From Alteromonas sp. RKMC-009 (GTDB lineage: Bacteria; Pseudomonadota; Gammaproteobacteria; Enterobacterales; Alteromonadaceae), in NCBI RefSeq assembly GCF_003584565.2, contig NZ_CP031010.1, forward strand, positions 186,001 to 250,000: DNA of 64,000 nucleotides. The letters are read 5' to 3'. This document shows, in pieces, positions 18,729 to 26,675 of this stretch. Both the position numbers and the translations under genes were made by a program. The notes beneath the pieces were generated by a model. It saw only the letters and a program-made list of their open reading frames with translations. It was not told where the DNA came from and made no database searches. Position 1 is the first letter of the stretch. Each line of letters begins with the position of its first letter.

Positions 18729-19105
18729 GCTCTTTTTGTTTCTGAGCCAGGGTACCAGACCAGATCCCCGTGACTGTTTATTTCTACCTGTACCGGCGTT
18801 AAGTGAGTCCCTTTACAGGGGCCGGAAATACATAAACCGGTGTTGCGTTCGAACAGTGCGCCGTGTGAGCCGCATTTAATGAACTGGCCAGACCCGTCCA
18901 GAAAAGCATCTTTTTTCCAGGCCATGGACGCATGTTCGTAGCCCTTGTGCGGACAACTGTTACGAAAAGCAGCAATACTGCTATGGCCGGTTCTCACAAC
19001 AAAAATAGACGCTGCCTGCTGTGCGCCGGTGCTGAAACCTTTACTGGTATTCAGCGGAATATCGTCCAGCGCACACAGGGTGATGCCATCAGTGCGGATC
19101 GCCAC
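18725..19105 (-). CDS. Rieske [2Fe-2S] ferredoxin-like protein
   Basis: A 126-aa protein with the Rieske ligands C51-x-H53 and C78-xx-H81 (SCPHKG and KCGSHG) bound to a small beta fold. It is too small to be an oxygenase, so it is an electron carrier of the kind that serves oxygenases. The GTG start at 19105 overlaps the end of the VOC gene by 17 bp, and the stop overlaps the next ATG, so the three products are translationally coupled. A partner reductase is not visible in the window. Confidence 0.92.
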   Translation of the reverse strand: MAIRTDGITLCALDDIPLNTSKGFSTGAQQAASIFVVRTGHSSIAAFRNSCPHKGYEHASMAWKKDAFLDGSGQFIKCGSHGALFERNTGLCISGPCKGTHLTPVQVEINSHGDLVWYPGSETKRA

Positions 19106-20021
19106 CGGGCATCCATTTTTTCACCAGGGTGAAATTGAAAATTTGCGAGGCATCTGCGCTGGCCATGGCTTCCCGTGGCGTCCAGCTGTCATCATGCAGA
19201 TCCATATCTGCATCGTATTCAACGTGCACACCCATGGGGCTGTTGAAGTACCAGAAGTAGTTTGAACCGAAGATATGCCTGCCCGGACCCCAAAAGGTTT
19301 CGTAGCCTTTATCCTGAAAACGTTTGCCCGCCAGTAGCAGCTCGTTAGGCCCGGCCAGGTGGAAAGTAAAATGCTCACAACCCTGCATATGCGGCGGGGT
19401 ATCAATGAGAAACAGTGAGTGGTGGTCAAGGGTGCCCTGCGGGCGCAGAAACGGCCCTAACTGGGTGAAACGATCGGCAACCCGGAACCCGAGCCTGTCG
19501 ATGTAGAACGACTCTGCCTCTTTAATATTCGGAACGAAATAAACGACATGAGACAAGCTGGCAGGAATGATGTCGTAGCTGTCATCTGCGCCGGGTTCAT
19601 TTACCGGACGCTGTGGTGCGAAACCGGGAGAATTAATCTGCTCATTTTTACCGGTAAACGCCCTACGGCAGGTGATTTGAAACTTCAGCGCAAAACCGCT
19701 GTTGTCCACGGTAGACAGGCTACCGTCCTCACCGGTGACCACTTCACGGTCAGTGCTCAGTTCCGCCCTGATGGCATCCAGTGTGGCCTGGTTATCTACG
19801 CCATACACGGTTTGTCTCAGCATTGATGCGGTAGGTAACGGTGCAGGTAGTGCTGCATTATCTTTATGCCTGATGATAACAGCGGTGCCATCCTGTCCTT
19901 CAAAGCGGCCACCCTCATCAGATACATCCACAGGAACAAGGCCGTAATCGGTGAGGTACTGACAACAAGCCTGTACGTCGTCAACACCGAATACCAGTTC
20001 GTCTAAACCAACTATATTCAT
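19089..20021 (-). CDS. Two-domain VOC protein, extradiol dioxygenase-like
   Basis: A 310-aa protein with two VOC modules (about 1-130 and 150-295), the size of type I extradiol ring-cleavage dioxygenases. In the second domain, candidate metal ligands are H in LSHVVYFVPN, H in TLDHHSLFL and E in GVHVEYDADMD, the expected 2-His-1-carboxylate set. First gene of the operon with a Rieske protein and a ring hydroxylase, so ring cleavage of a catechol- or hydroquinone-like intermediate is the best guess. A VOC lyase cannot be excluded. Confidence 0.85.
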   Translation of the reverse strand: MNIVGLDELVFGVDDVQACCQYLTDYGLVPVDVSDEGGRFEGQDGTAVIIRHKDNAALPAPLPTASMLRQTVYGVDNQATLDAIRAELSTDREVVTGEDGSLSTVDNSGFALKFQITCRRAFTGKNEQINSPGFAPQRPVNEPGADDSYDIIPASLSHVVYFVPNIKEAESFYIDRLGFRVADRFTQLGPFLRPQGTLDHHSLFLIDTPPHMQGCEHFTFHLAGPNELLLAGKRFQDKGYETFWGPGRHIFGSNYFWYFNSPMGVHVEYDADMDLHDDSWTPREAMASADASQIFNFTLVKKWMPGGDPH

Positions 20022-20081
20022 GGTAAATCCATCATTTCTTTAACTTAAAAGCAGTGTAGAGAGATGGGGAGCGGGTTTGAA

Positions 20082-20096
20082 ATCGCTTGATTGGAT
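20082..20096. promoter_or_regulatory. NodD-type LysR box 3 (ATC-N9-GAT)
   Basis: ATCGCTTGATTGGAT keeps the ATC-N9-GAT frame but with less symmetry than the other two boxes. It lies 61 bp before the VOC start, where an activator would sit. Confidence 0.4.
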
Positions 20097-20154
20097 GAAG
20101 GTTATTTACAACTCAGATACAGGATGGAAACAATTGGTGGGCAGATGAAACAAG

Positions 20155-20178
20155 CACACCGGAGAGGATTCCGGTGTG
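20155..20178. terminator. Terminator hairpin after the alpha/beta hydrolase
   Basis: CACACCGG pairs with CCGGTGTG around an 8-nt loop. The best T run is on the plus strand. On the minus strand it still falls directly after the hydrolase stop. Confidence 0.65.
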
Positions 20179-20205
20179 TTTTTTGGCGTCAGCTTTAAAA
20201 ACGTG

Positions 20206-21357
20206 TTACTTCATTTTCTCAAATTCTGCTGCGCACCAGTCGGCAATGTAATCCCGCATGCCGGTACCGTTATCTGCGCCACAGTGTTCAATTTCGAAAT
20301 CTTTTTTGGTGAATACACGAATATGGCGGTGTGCACTGTTTACTGCCTGTTCATATGAACGATAGGCGTTACTTACCGGAATCTGGCGGTCGCCTTCACC
20401 GTGGGTAACCAGAAACGGCATCTTCATTTTCTCAATTTGACCGTCCAGTGTCACATTGGGCATATAAGCCATAAAGTCATCAAGGTTTTCCTTTCCCCAT
20501 ACCCACAGCACGTGATCCCAATAATGTGGCACAGGGTTCTCACCTTCACGCTCCATGCGCTCTTTTTGTCTCTGGCCCCAAACATGATTAGCACCCATTA
20601 CTGCGCACAGTGCAAAACGGGGTTCATTTGCAGCCGCACGTGGCGCGTAATAACCACCCAGTGATAATCCGAAAATGCCGATGCGACTGGCGTCCACATC
20701 ATCACGTGATGCCAGATAGTCGAATGCCGGTGTTGCCCACTTTTCTGTATCGTACACCGCAGTCAGGCCGCGTTTACGCAGTGCTTCTCCGGTACCGGGC
20801 TGATCCACAAACAAAGTGTACATGCCCCGGTCCAGGTTAGATTTACCATGACCCGCCATGTTCACCTGTTCTTTCATCGAGTCCAGACCATTTACTGAAA
20901 CCAGCGCCGGACGCTTAATGCCACTGCCGTCGTGAACGAAAATTGCGGGGTAAGACGTGCCTTCGTAAGGAATATCCACAAAATCGACATATAAACCACT
21001 GCACTCTACGTGTTTACGGTACAGCGCAAGGCCTTTGTCATAGGCTTCCCAGCGGGGAGCATAGTCTCTGGATTGCATGCGTTCGGCAGACAGATAGTAA
21101 CCGGATGCGCGGGCGTACTTTGTTCCGGCAGACAACAAATAGCCTTCTTCTTCATCTTTGCGGGCGTTCTCTTCGACCTGCTTCGCCACTGCAATCCAGC
21201 TGTCAAAAAGCAATTCTGTACCGGCATCCTCGCCATTAGCGGCAGCCTCCAGAATAGGCCGGCAAGCTTCATCCACTTCGCCGTGATTGCCGCCGCATAC
21301 GAGCGCCAGATTAACTTGCAGATTCCAGACGTAATTGCCCTTGAACGGTTCGAACAT
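20206..21357 (-). CDS. Alpha/beta hydrolase, dihydroxypseudooxynicotine hydrolase-like
   Basis: A 383-aa hydrolase with a helical N-terminal cap domain (about 1-120) and an alpha/beta core. The nucleophile is S232 in GLSLGG. D322 (HGEGDRQIP) and H357 (IEHCGAD) complete a likely triad. The cap and core pattern match 2,6-dihydroxypseudooxynicotine hydrolase, which cuts the C-C bond between an aromatic ring and a ketone side chain. CAGGAG precedes the ATG. It lies upstream of the VOC/Rieske/monooxygenase operon but is separated by a hairpin. A role in splitting an aryl ketone, such as a flavonoid-derived chalcone or phenone, is inferred. Confidence 0.85.
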   Translation of the reverse strand: MFEPFKGNYVWNLQVNLALVCGGNHGEVDEACRPILEAAANGEDAGTELLFDSWIAVAKQVEENARKDEEEGYLLSAGTKYARASGYYLSAERMQSRDYAPRWEAYDKGLALYRKHVECSGLYVDFVDIPYEGTSYPAIFVHDGSGIKRPALVSVNGLDSMKEQVNMAGHGKSNLDRGMYTLFVDQPGTGEALRKRGLTAVYDTEKWATPAFDYLASRDDVDASRIGIFGLSLGGYYAPRAAANEPRFALCAVMGANHVWGQRQKERMEREGENPVPHYWDHVLWVWGKENLDDFMAYMPNVTLDGQIEKMKMPFLVTHGEGDRQIPVSNAYRSYEQAVNSAHRHIRVFTKKDFEIEHCGADNGTGMRDYIADWCAAEFEKMK

Positions 21358-21592
21358 AATGGACTCCTGATACGGACAGACAAAGCCTGCCCTGATTTTC
21401 GAAAAACAAAATTATCCGTTCATCTTTGCTCATCATCGAAGAGGCTTTCAACGAAATCCGCATCGTTTATCCGGAATGTCCCTATCGCCCCGGCGAATAC
21501 TCAAGGTAATGGCAGTGTAGTGAAGAGAGTGAAGTAACGGTGTCAGAGAAAAGTACAGAAGGGTACAGGTAGTTTATTACATGTAAATGACT

Positions 21593-21602
21593 ATCGATAT
21601 CA
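21593..21602. promoter_or_regulatory. LacI-type operator candidate, copy 1
   Basis: ATCGATATCA inside ATGAC-TATCGATA-TCAT, near-palindromic and CG-centred as in LacI-family operators. An identical core recurs at 21784. Confidence 0.45.
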
Positions 21603-21783
21603 TTTGTTAAGTGCCTTTACAAAATGCTTGCAATCAAACGCATGTTTAATATATAACCTACCTGTTACATTAAATTAACCTTTTAAGCGTTTAATGCAAC
21701 AAAAAGGGCGATAAAGAGAGAAATAGCCCGATACGCGAAATGTGTGATGGGGTCTGAGAGCCAAAGCGTGAAACCATAATGAC

Positions 21784-21793
21784 ATCGATATCA
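21784..21793. promoter_or_regulatory. LacI-type operator candidate, copy 2
   Basis: ATCGATATCA inside TGACATCGATATCA (form TGAYATCGATRTCA), 65 bp before the receptor 3 start. The two copies are 191 bp apart, compatible with DNA looping. Confidence 0.5.
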
Positions 21794-21857
21794 CGGGGCG
21801 ATCAGTAAGGGACATGCATTTCATTTGTGTCACAAAAACTCAATTGGAAACCAAATA

Positions 21858-24800
21858 ATGTTTAAAAAATCAAAACTGTCATGCGCGGTGGCAGGTACTC
21901 TAAGCGTTGTGGTTGCGTCACAGGCCTTTGCTCAGCAAGCGCCGGAAGAAATGGAACAGATTGAAGTCCGTGGTGTTAGGGGATCACTGTCTCAGTCTAT
22001 GAACGTGAAACGTCAGTCATCTGGTGTTGTTGACGCCATTTCGGCAGAAGACATGGGTAAATTCCCTGATACTAACCTGGCAGAATCACTTCAACGGATT
22101 ACCGGTGTATCAATTAACCGGGTAAACGGTGAAGGTTCTGAAGTTACCGTGCGTGGTTTTGGTGGTAACTTCAACTTAATCACGTTAAACGGCCGTCAGA
22201 TGCCGGCTGCAAACGTAGCATCAATTACCGGTAACTCAGATGACCAGGGTGCTTCCGGTTCTACCCGTTCATTCGACTTCTCTAACCTTGCCTCTGAAGG
22301 TGTAAGCGGTATTGAAGTATACAAAACCGGCCGTGCAGCAGTACCGTCAGGTGGTATCGGTGCAACGATTAACATTAACACCATTAAACCACTGTCTCAG
22401 GGTGAAAACCGCATGTCTTTCGGTGCTAAGGCAATGAAAGACGAAAGTGGTGACGGCGTAACGCCGGAACTGAGTGGTATGGGTAACTGGTCTAACGACG
22501 ACAATACCCTGGGTGTAGCAGTATTTGGTTCTTATCAGGAACGTAATTCCGGTAGCCGCGTGATGAACGTGTCTCAGTATCAGCTGTTTAACTGGGATTC
22601 TACTTCACCGGGTACCTTTGGTCTGGTGGACGGGGCAACTGTTACCAATCCACCGGAAGAAGGTCAGCTGGTGGCGATGCCACCTAACGTAGGTTACGGT
22701 GTGAACGAAGACAGCCGTGAGCGTTTAAACGGTATGGTTACGTTGCAATACGCTCCGTCAGATACTCTGACCATTACTGCTGATGCGACCTATGCAAGCA
22801 ATACCATGGAATCCACCTCTATCACTGATGGTGTCTGGTTTGCCCGTCAGTTTACTGACATGGAATTCGATGGTAACCCCATTGTTGCCACACCTATCCG
22901 TTTCAGTGAAGACATCGACGGCGGTAAAGACTTCTTCTTCCAGAACCTGGCGCTGGCCGCGAAAGATGAAATGCACTCTTTCGGCTTAAATGCGAACTGG
23001 TGGGTGTCAGACGAACTGAACCTGCGTTTCGACGTGGCGTCATCAGAAGCTACAAGTGGTGGTGATGGTCCTTCCGGTAAAAACGTTGTACGTATGAACG
23101 TTGCCGGTGCAACTGCTGGCTGGCAGACGGTTGACATGTCTTCAGGCTTCCCGCAAGTGAGCATCGTGGTAGACGACTCAATTAAGGGTAACAATAACGG
23201 CATCTTCGATATGCCGGACGTAGGTCCTCAGGTAGCCCGTGCCATTGAATCTAACCAGAAGCAAACTGTTGATCAGGTCCGCTTTGACGGTACCTGGGAT
23301 CAGGGCGCAGACGTGAAAATCGACTTCGGTGTAGGTTATATCTCTACTGAGATGAACCAGAACCGTTTTGAGACCGAAGCGCAGCTTGGTGGCTGGGGTG
23401 TAGCTGATGTAGGTAATATTCCGGAAGGTCTGCTGGAAATCACCTGTACTGCCTGTGCGTTTGAAGATACCAATATCACTGGCGTAGCTGGTGCTGACGC
23501 CATGGCTGTTCCGGCCGGTTCAACGACTATTCCGTTAGGTAGCGTGTCATTCAAGGGGAATGCGGTAGAACTGGTTAACGCCATCGCGCCTATGTACGGT
23601 TACACTCTGGATACGTTCAACGCGATTTCTTCTGCTGATAACACAGTGAAAGAAGACATTCTGTCTTTATACGGTATGGCGTCAATGGACGGCGAACTGG
23701 GTGGTTTCGAGACTAATCTGGTAGTCGGTGCACGCTATGAGAAAACAGACGTAGAGTCGATTTCTTTACAAACCGTTCCGCTGCAAATCAACTGGGTATC
23801 AGACAACGACTTCCGTATGGTTCTGGGTGATGAAACGCAGGCACTGTCGCAGAAACATTCTTATGAAGCGTTCCTGCCGAATATCGACTTCTCGATTAAC
23901 CTGACTGACGATTTGAAAGCCCGTGCTTCTTACAGCATGACGCTGGCCCGTCCGGCCTATAACCAGATGTACACTGCTACTACAGTGGGTGCGCCTGGTC
24001 GTCCTACCTACCTGGGCGGACAAGGTTCCGGTAGCCGTGGTAACGCCGCGCTGGATCCGCTGGAATCAAATAACTTCGATCTGTCTTTAGAGTATTACTA
24101 CGGTGATGCGTCTATGGTGTCTATTGGTTACTACCGTAAGGACGTAGACAACTTCGTAGGTACACAGCAGGTTTCTCAAGGTCTGTTCGGTCTGCTTGAC
24201 CCTACTTCCGGTGCAGCCGGTACCGTGTCTGCTGAAGCGATTGCTGAACTGGAAGCCCGTGGTGTAGAAGTGACAGAGCGTAACTTCTTTACCATGACAG
24301 CACTGTTAACCAACCCGGATAACTTCCCGGGTGGTGCTGATGAGTTCGAAGAAGGTCAGGCATTCGCAGATGCAGTATTTGCTTCAAACAACGTTGAGCC
24401 GCAAGCCGGTGACCCGGAAATGCAGTTTGAGGTGACTCAACCTGTGAACAACCAGAGTGCACGTATCTCCGGTTACGAGTTCGCATGGCAGCATTTCTTC
24501 GGCGACAGTGGCTTCGGCTACCAGGCTAACTTCACCATCGTAGACGGTGATATCGGTTACGATGTAGGTGCGAGCCCTGCCATTGAGCAGTTCGCACTGG
24601 AAGGCTTAAGTGACAGTGCTAACCTCGTATTAATTTACGAGAAGAATGGCCTGTCTACCCGTATCGCTTACAACTGGCGTGACGCGTTCCTGGCAGAAGT
24701 TAACCGTTCTGTATCGTCACAGCGTAACCCGCTGTTCATTGATGAATACAAGCAGTTAGATTTGAACGTAAGTTATGACTTCACTGATGACTTCACCATG

Positions 24801-24923
24801 AGCCTTGATGTCATCAACTTACTGGAAGAAGGTCAGCGTCAGTATGGCCGTACACAAAACAACACGTTCTTTGTTCAGGAACTGGACAGACGTTTTGTAC
24901 TGAGTGCCCGTTATAGCTTCTGA
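21858..24923 (+). CDS. TonB-dependent receptor 3, large oligosaccharide-type
   Basis: Outer-membrane receptor of 1021 aa, longer than the others here. Signal peptide to about residue 26 (SQAFAQ), then the block MEQIEVRGVRGSLSQSMNVKRQ and MGKFPDTNLAESLQRITGVSI, the hallmark of the large receptors often tied to complex carbohydrates in Alteromonadales and xanthomonads. The barrel ends LSARYSF. The start at 21858 is chosen over 21825 because it opens the signal peptide directly. It has a smoother, highly expressed-looking codon style (many GGT and CGT codons) compared with its neighbours. Possibly LacI-regulated. Confidence 0.95.
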   Translation: MFKKSKLSCAVAGTLSVVVASQAFAQQAPEEMEQIEVRGVRGSLSQSMNVKRQSSGVVDAISAEDMGKFPDTNLAESLQRITGVSINRVNGEGSEVTVRGFGGNFNLITLNGRQMPAANVASITGNSDDQGASGSTRSFDFSNLASEGVSGIEVYKTGRAAVPSGGIGATININTIKPLSQGENRMSFGAKAMKDESGDGVTPELSGMGNWSNDDNTLGVAVFGSYQERNSGSRVMNVSQYQLFNWDSTSPGTFGLVDGATVTNPPEEGQLVAMPPNVGYGVNEDSRERLNGMVTLQYAPSDTLTITADATYASNTMESTSITDGVWFARQFTDMEFDGNPIVATPIRFSEDIDGGKDFFFQNLALAAKDEMHSFGLNANWWVSDELNLRFDVASSEATSGGDGPSGKNVVRMNVAGATAGWQTVDMSSGFPQVSIVVDDSIKGNNNGIFDMPDVGPQVARAIESNQKQTVDQVRFDGTWDQGADVKIDFGVGYISTEMNQNRFETEAQLGGWGVADVGNIPEGLLEITCTACAFEDTNITGVAGADAMAVPAGSTTIPLGSVSFKGNAVELVNAIAPMYGYTLDTFNAISSADNTVKEDILSLYGMASMDGELGGFETNLVVGARYEKTDVESISLQTVPLQINWVSDNDFRMVLGDETQALSQKHSYEAFLPNIDFSINLTDDLKARASYSMTLARPAYNQMYTATTVGAPGRPTYLGGQGSGSRGNAALDPLESNNFDLSLEYYYGDASMVSIGYYRKDVDNFVGTQQVSQGLFGLLDPTSGAAGTVSAEAIAELEARGVEVTERNFFTMTALLTNPDNFPGGADEFEEGQAFADAVFASNNVEPQAGDPEMQFEVTQPVNNQSARISGYEFAWQHFFGDSGFGYQANFTIVDGDIGYDVGASPAIEQFALEGLSDSANLVLIYEKNGLSTRIAYNWRDAFLAEVNRSVSSQRNPLFIDEYKQLDLNVSYDFTDDFTMSLDVINLLEEGQRQYGRTQNNTFFVQELDRRFVLSARYSF

Positions 24924-24944
24924 TTGAAGTTATAACAACCGTTG

Positions 24945-24980
24945 AAACCGCACCTGATAGTTGAGCAGGTGCGGTTTTTT
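24945..24980 (+). terminator. Terminator of receptor 3
   Basis: AACCGCACCTG pairs with CAGGTGCGGTT and is followed by T6. Confidence 0.93.
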
Positions 24981-25004
24981 ATGTCTGCCGTAAATAAAAC
25001 AGAA

Positions 25005-25042
25005 ATAAAAAAGCGCCGTCCCCACGCAAAAAGAACGACGCT
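25005..25042 (-). terminator. Terminator of the split deglycosidase operon
   Basis: On the minus strand, AGCGTCGT pairs with ACGGCGCT (one G-U pair) around a 15-nt loop and is followed by seven T. Confidence 0.75.
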
Positions 25043-25064
25043 GAGTAGTGCTCAGAAATGAGGA

Positions 25065-26063
25065 TCAGTACTGGCTGATGATGTGGCGGCACATCTTGTG
25101 ATGTTTTTCGACCATATCAAATGCGCTGACTTCATCAGCATCCCAGAATGCATGACCTTCCCATTCACTGGACATGGAAATTTCACGGTCTGCCTGTGCA
25201 AACACTTTCAGTATGGCCGCGTAATCAATGGACGGAGAGTCAGTGTTGTCTTCGTTAACTTCATAGAACTTACCGTGAATATGTACTGTGCGGTCCAGCA
25301 GTTCTTTCCAGTCTTCCGGCTTCTGACGGCCAAACATAGTGAAGATTAATCGGGCCTGGGCAACAGGCAATTCTGGTTCACCGGCGGCTTTGGCCGTTTC
25401 CGCAAATGCCATGTAACGTTCAATCGGCGTGCCTTCTGCCTTCCAGTGCGCTGTTAACGAGGCAACACCTGCGTCTGACAGACCGGCCATTTTAAGTTTA
25501 TCAATCATGCCCGGCGCAATAGCACGCATACTTGAACTGAAGTCAGGAACAAAGCCCAGGTATTCAGAATCGATACGCTCGTACACCTCACGGGTAGCCA
25601 TTACTTTTGGCGTGTTAGGCCCTTCAGGTGCGTGAATTTCCATACCCAGTTTTACGTTGGCTTTACGGGCGATTGGCTCCAGCTTTTCCAGTACCTCAGG
25701 GGTCAGACCGATCTGAATACGCATAACCGGGAAGCCCATTTCGCCGGCAAGTTCAATTTGCGGGCGCATGAATTCCACGCTTTGATCGGTATCCATCCAG
25801 GCTTTCGGATGTGTGGCGATGTCAGCATTACCCGCTAATGAAGTAAGCTGAAGTTCGTTTCGCTCAACAGCATTTAAGAAATCGCTGATGTCTTTCTTAT
25901 CGACCTTGCCGGGAAAGCCGCGCAAGCTCTGAAAACCAATCATCTCAAGGCCCGGGCCTAATTTGCGCTTACCCACTTCGTCGATGAGCGAGGGCAGGGT
26001 GTACTGGCCGGATAACCATTCATTAGTCATCGAATAAATTGTCACGCCTAACTGAATACTCAT
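25065..26063 (-). CDS. C-deglycosidase alpha-subunit-like TIM barrel (sugar phosphate isomerase/epimerase family)
   Basis: A 332-aa TIM barrel of the xylose-isomerase-like superfamily. Candidate Mn/Fe ligands are E142, D174, H263 and E300 (in MEIHAP, PDFSS, HIHGKF and SSEWEGH), and H144 in the EIHAP motif is a probable catalytic base. Such barrels paired with a small CGDB/DUF6379 partner form C-deglycosidases (DgpBC, DfgAB, CarBC), which cleave 3-keto C-glycosides. That partner gene is directly upstream with a 4-bp ATGA overlap. Start at 26063 with GAGGT upstream. The longer frame reads through the partner gene. O-glycoside 3-keto elimination is an alternative activity. Confidence 0.85.
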   Translation of the reverse strand: MSIQLGVTIYSMTNEWLSGQYTLPSLIDEVGKRKLGPGLEMIGFQSLRGFPGKVDKKDISDFLNAVERNELQLTSLAGNADIATHPKAWMDTDQSVEFMRPQIELAGEMGFPVMRIQIGLTPEVLEKLEPIARKANVKLGMEIHAPEGPNTPKVMATREVYERIDSEYLGFVPDFSSSMRAIAPGMIDKLKMAGLSDAGVASLTAHWKAEGTPIERYMAFAETAKAAGEPELPVAQARLIFTMFGRQKPEDWKELLDRTVHIHGKFYEVNEDNTDSPSIDYAAILKVFAQADREISMSSEWEGHAFWDADEVSAFDMVEKHHKMCRHIISQY

Positions 26064-26458
26064 TGTACGGTTACCTCTTTTTCGACATCTGTGCGTTGTA
26101 CCAGCGGGAAGTTGGGGCCGATGATGATGTATGGAATGCGGGTAGCCAGAGACACCGCCAGTTTCGTCTTTTCGCCGGCATTGACCGGAGATGCATCCGG
26201 CACCTGAAAGGTCAGTGCATCCTGAACAAACCACCAGTCTTCGGTACGGTCTGCCAGTGCACTGAGAGGTAACAGTTCACCCTCCCACTTCAATTTCACA
26301 TCCTCACTGGTAAAAGACTTATCGCCCAGTGTGATAGTAATGCTTTCAATACAAGACAAAGGTAATGAACGATACCAGGCAATATGCACCGCAACGTCAT
26401 AACCCTCTGATGTGCGTGAAACGGCATCGTCCCGGATCACGTTAGCTTCGAGTGTCAT
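26060..26458 (-). CDS. C-deglycosidase beta-subunit-like protein (CGDB/DUF6379 type)
   Basis: A 132-aa all-beta protein. It aligns by eye along its length with the first 120 residues of the fusion protein at 54765: RSLPLSCIESITITLGDK versus RGVPASLIDGIDIELNGK, then LPLSAL versus LSLAQL, and IPYIIIGPNFPL versus RPYIPGPFC. This is the pattern of the small beta subunit of C-deglycosidases, which completes the active site of the alpha barrel. GGAG precedes the ATG. First gene of a two-gene operon divergent from the GMC oxidoreductase, with a palindromic operator 32 bp upstream. Confidence 0.82.
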   Translation of the reverse strand: MTLEANVIRDDAVSRTSEGYDVAVHIAWYRSLPLSCIESITITLGDKSFTSEDVKLKWEGELLPLSALADRTEDWWFVQDALTFQVPDASPVNAGEKTKLAVSLATRIPYIIIGPNFPLVQRTDVEKEVTVQ

Positions 26459-26489
26459 AATGAATCTCCAGATAATGTGTCAATCAATA

Positions 26490-26507
26490 TTGGAATTTGT
26501 ATTCCAA
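26490..26507. promoter_or_regulatory. Palindromic operator TTGGAAT-N4-ATTCCAA
   Basis: Perfect seven-base arms, 18 bp in all, directly upstream of the beta-subunit gene. It is the strongest member of the RGAAT-N4-RTTCY series found at 26640, 29626, 29825, 33299 and weakly at 56295. The size suits a GntR- or LacI-class dimer. Confidence 0.7.
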
Positions 26508-26639
26508 ATTGTCAATCATGTTTTTAACAAAATTGTTTCATATAATTGGTTTTAAGGTGGATTCTCAGAGATTTTTGTAAAAATAAAGATCTTTTTTTAT
26601 CTTTTTTAGGCAGTTTTAAGGTTGTGATTGTTCTATTTT

Positions 26640-26653
26640 AGAATTAAAGTTCT
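26640..26653. promoter_or_regulatory. Operator of the RGAAT-N4-RTTCY series
   Basis: AGAATTAAAGTTCT within TAGAATTAAAGTTCTA, 22 bp before the GMC gene start, overlapping the expected promoter or leader. Confidence 0.55.
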
Positions 26654-26675
26654 ATAAAAATTGTGAGGTGCAATC

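Larger units (their letters stand above)
21358..21857. other. 500-bp divergent regulatory region
   Basis: No convincing gene. It holds the divergent promoters of the hydrolase and receptor 3 and two identical ATCGATATCA sites at 21593 and 21784. Confidence 0.6.

Noticed and set aside
21010-21537. A 175-codon plus-strand frame opposite the alpha/beta hydrolase
   Set aside because: It lies on the complement of a gene with an intact catalytic triad and shows no family features.
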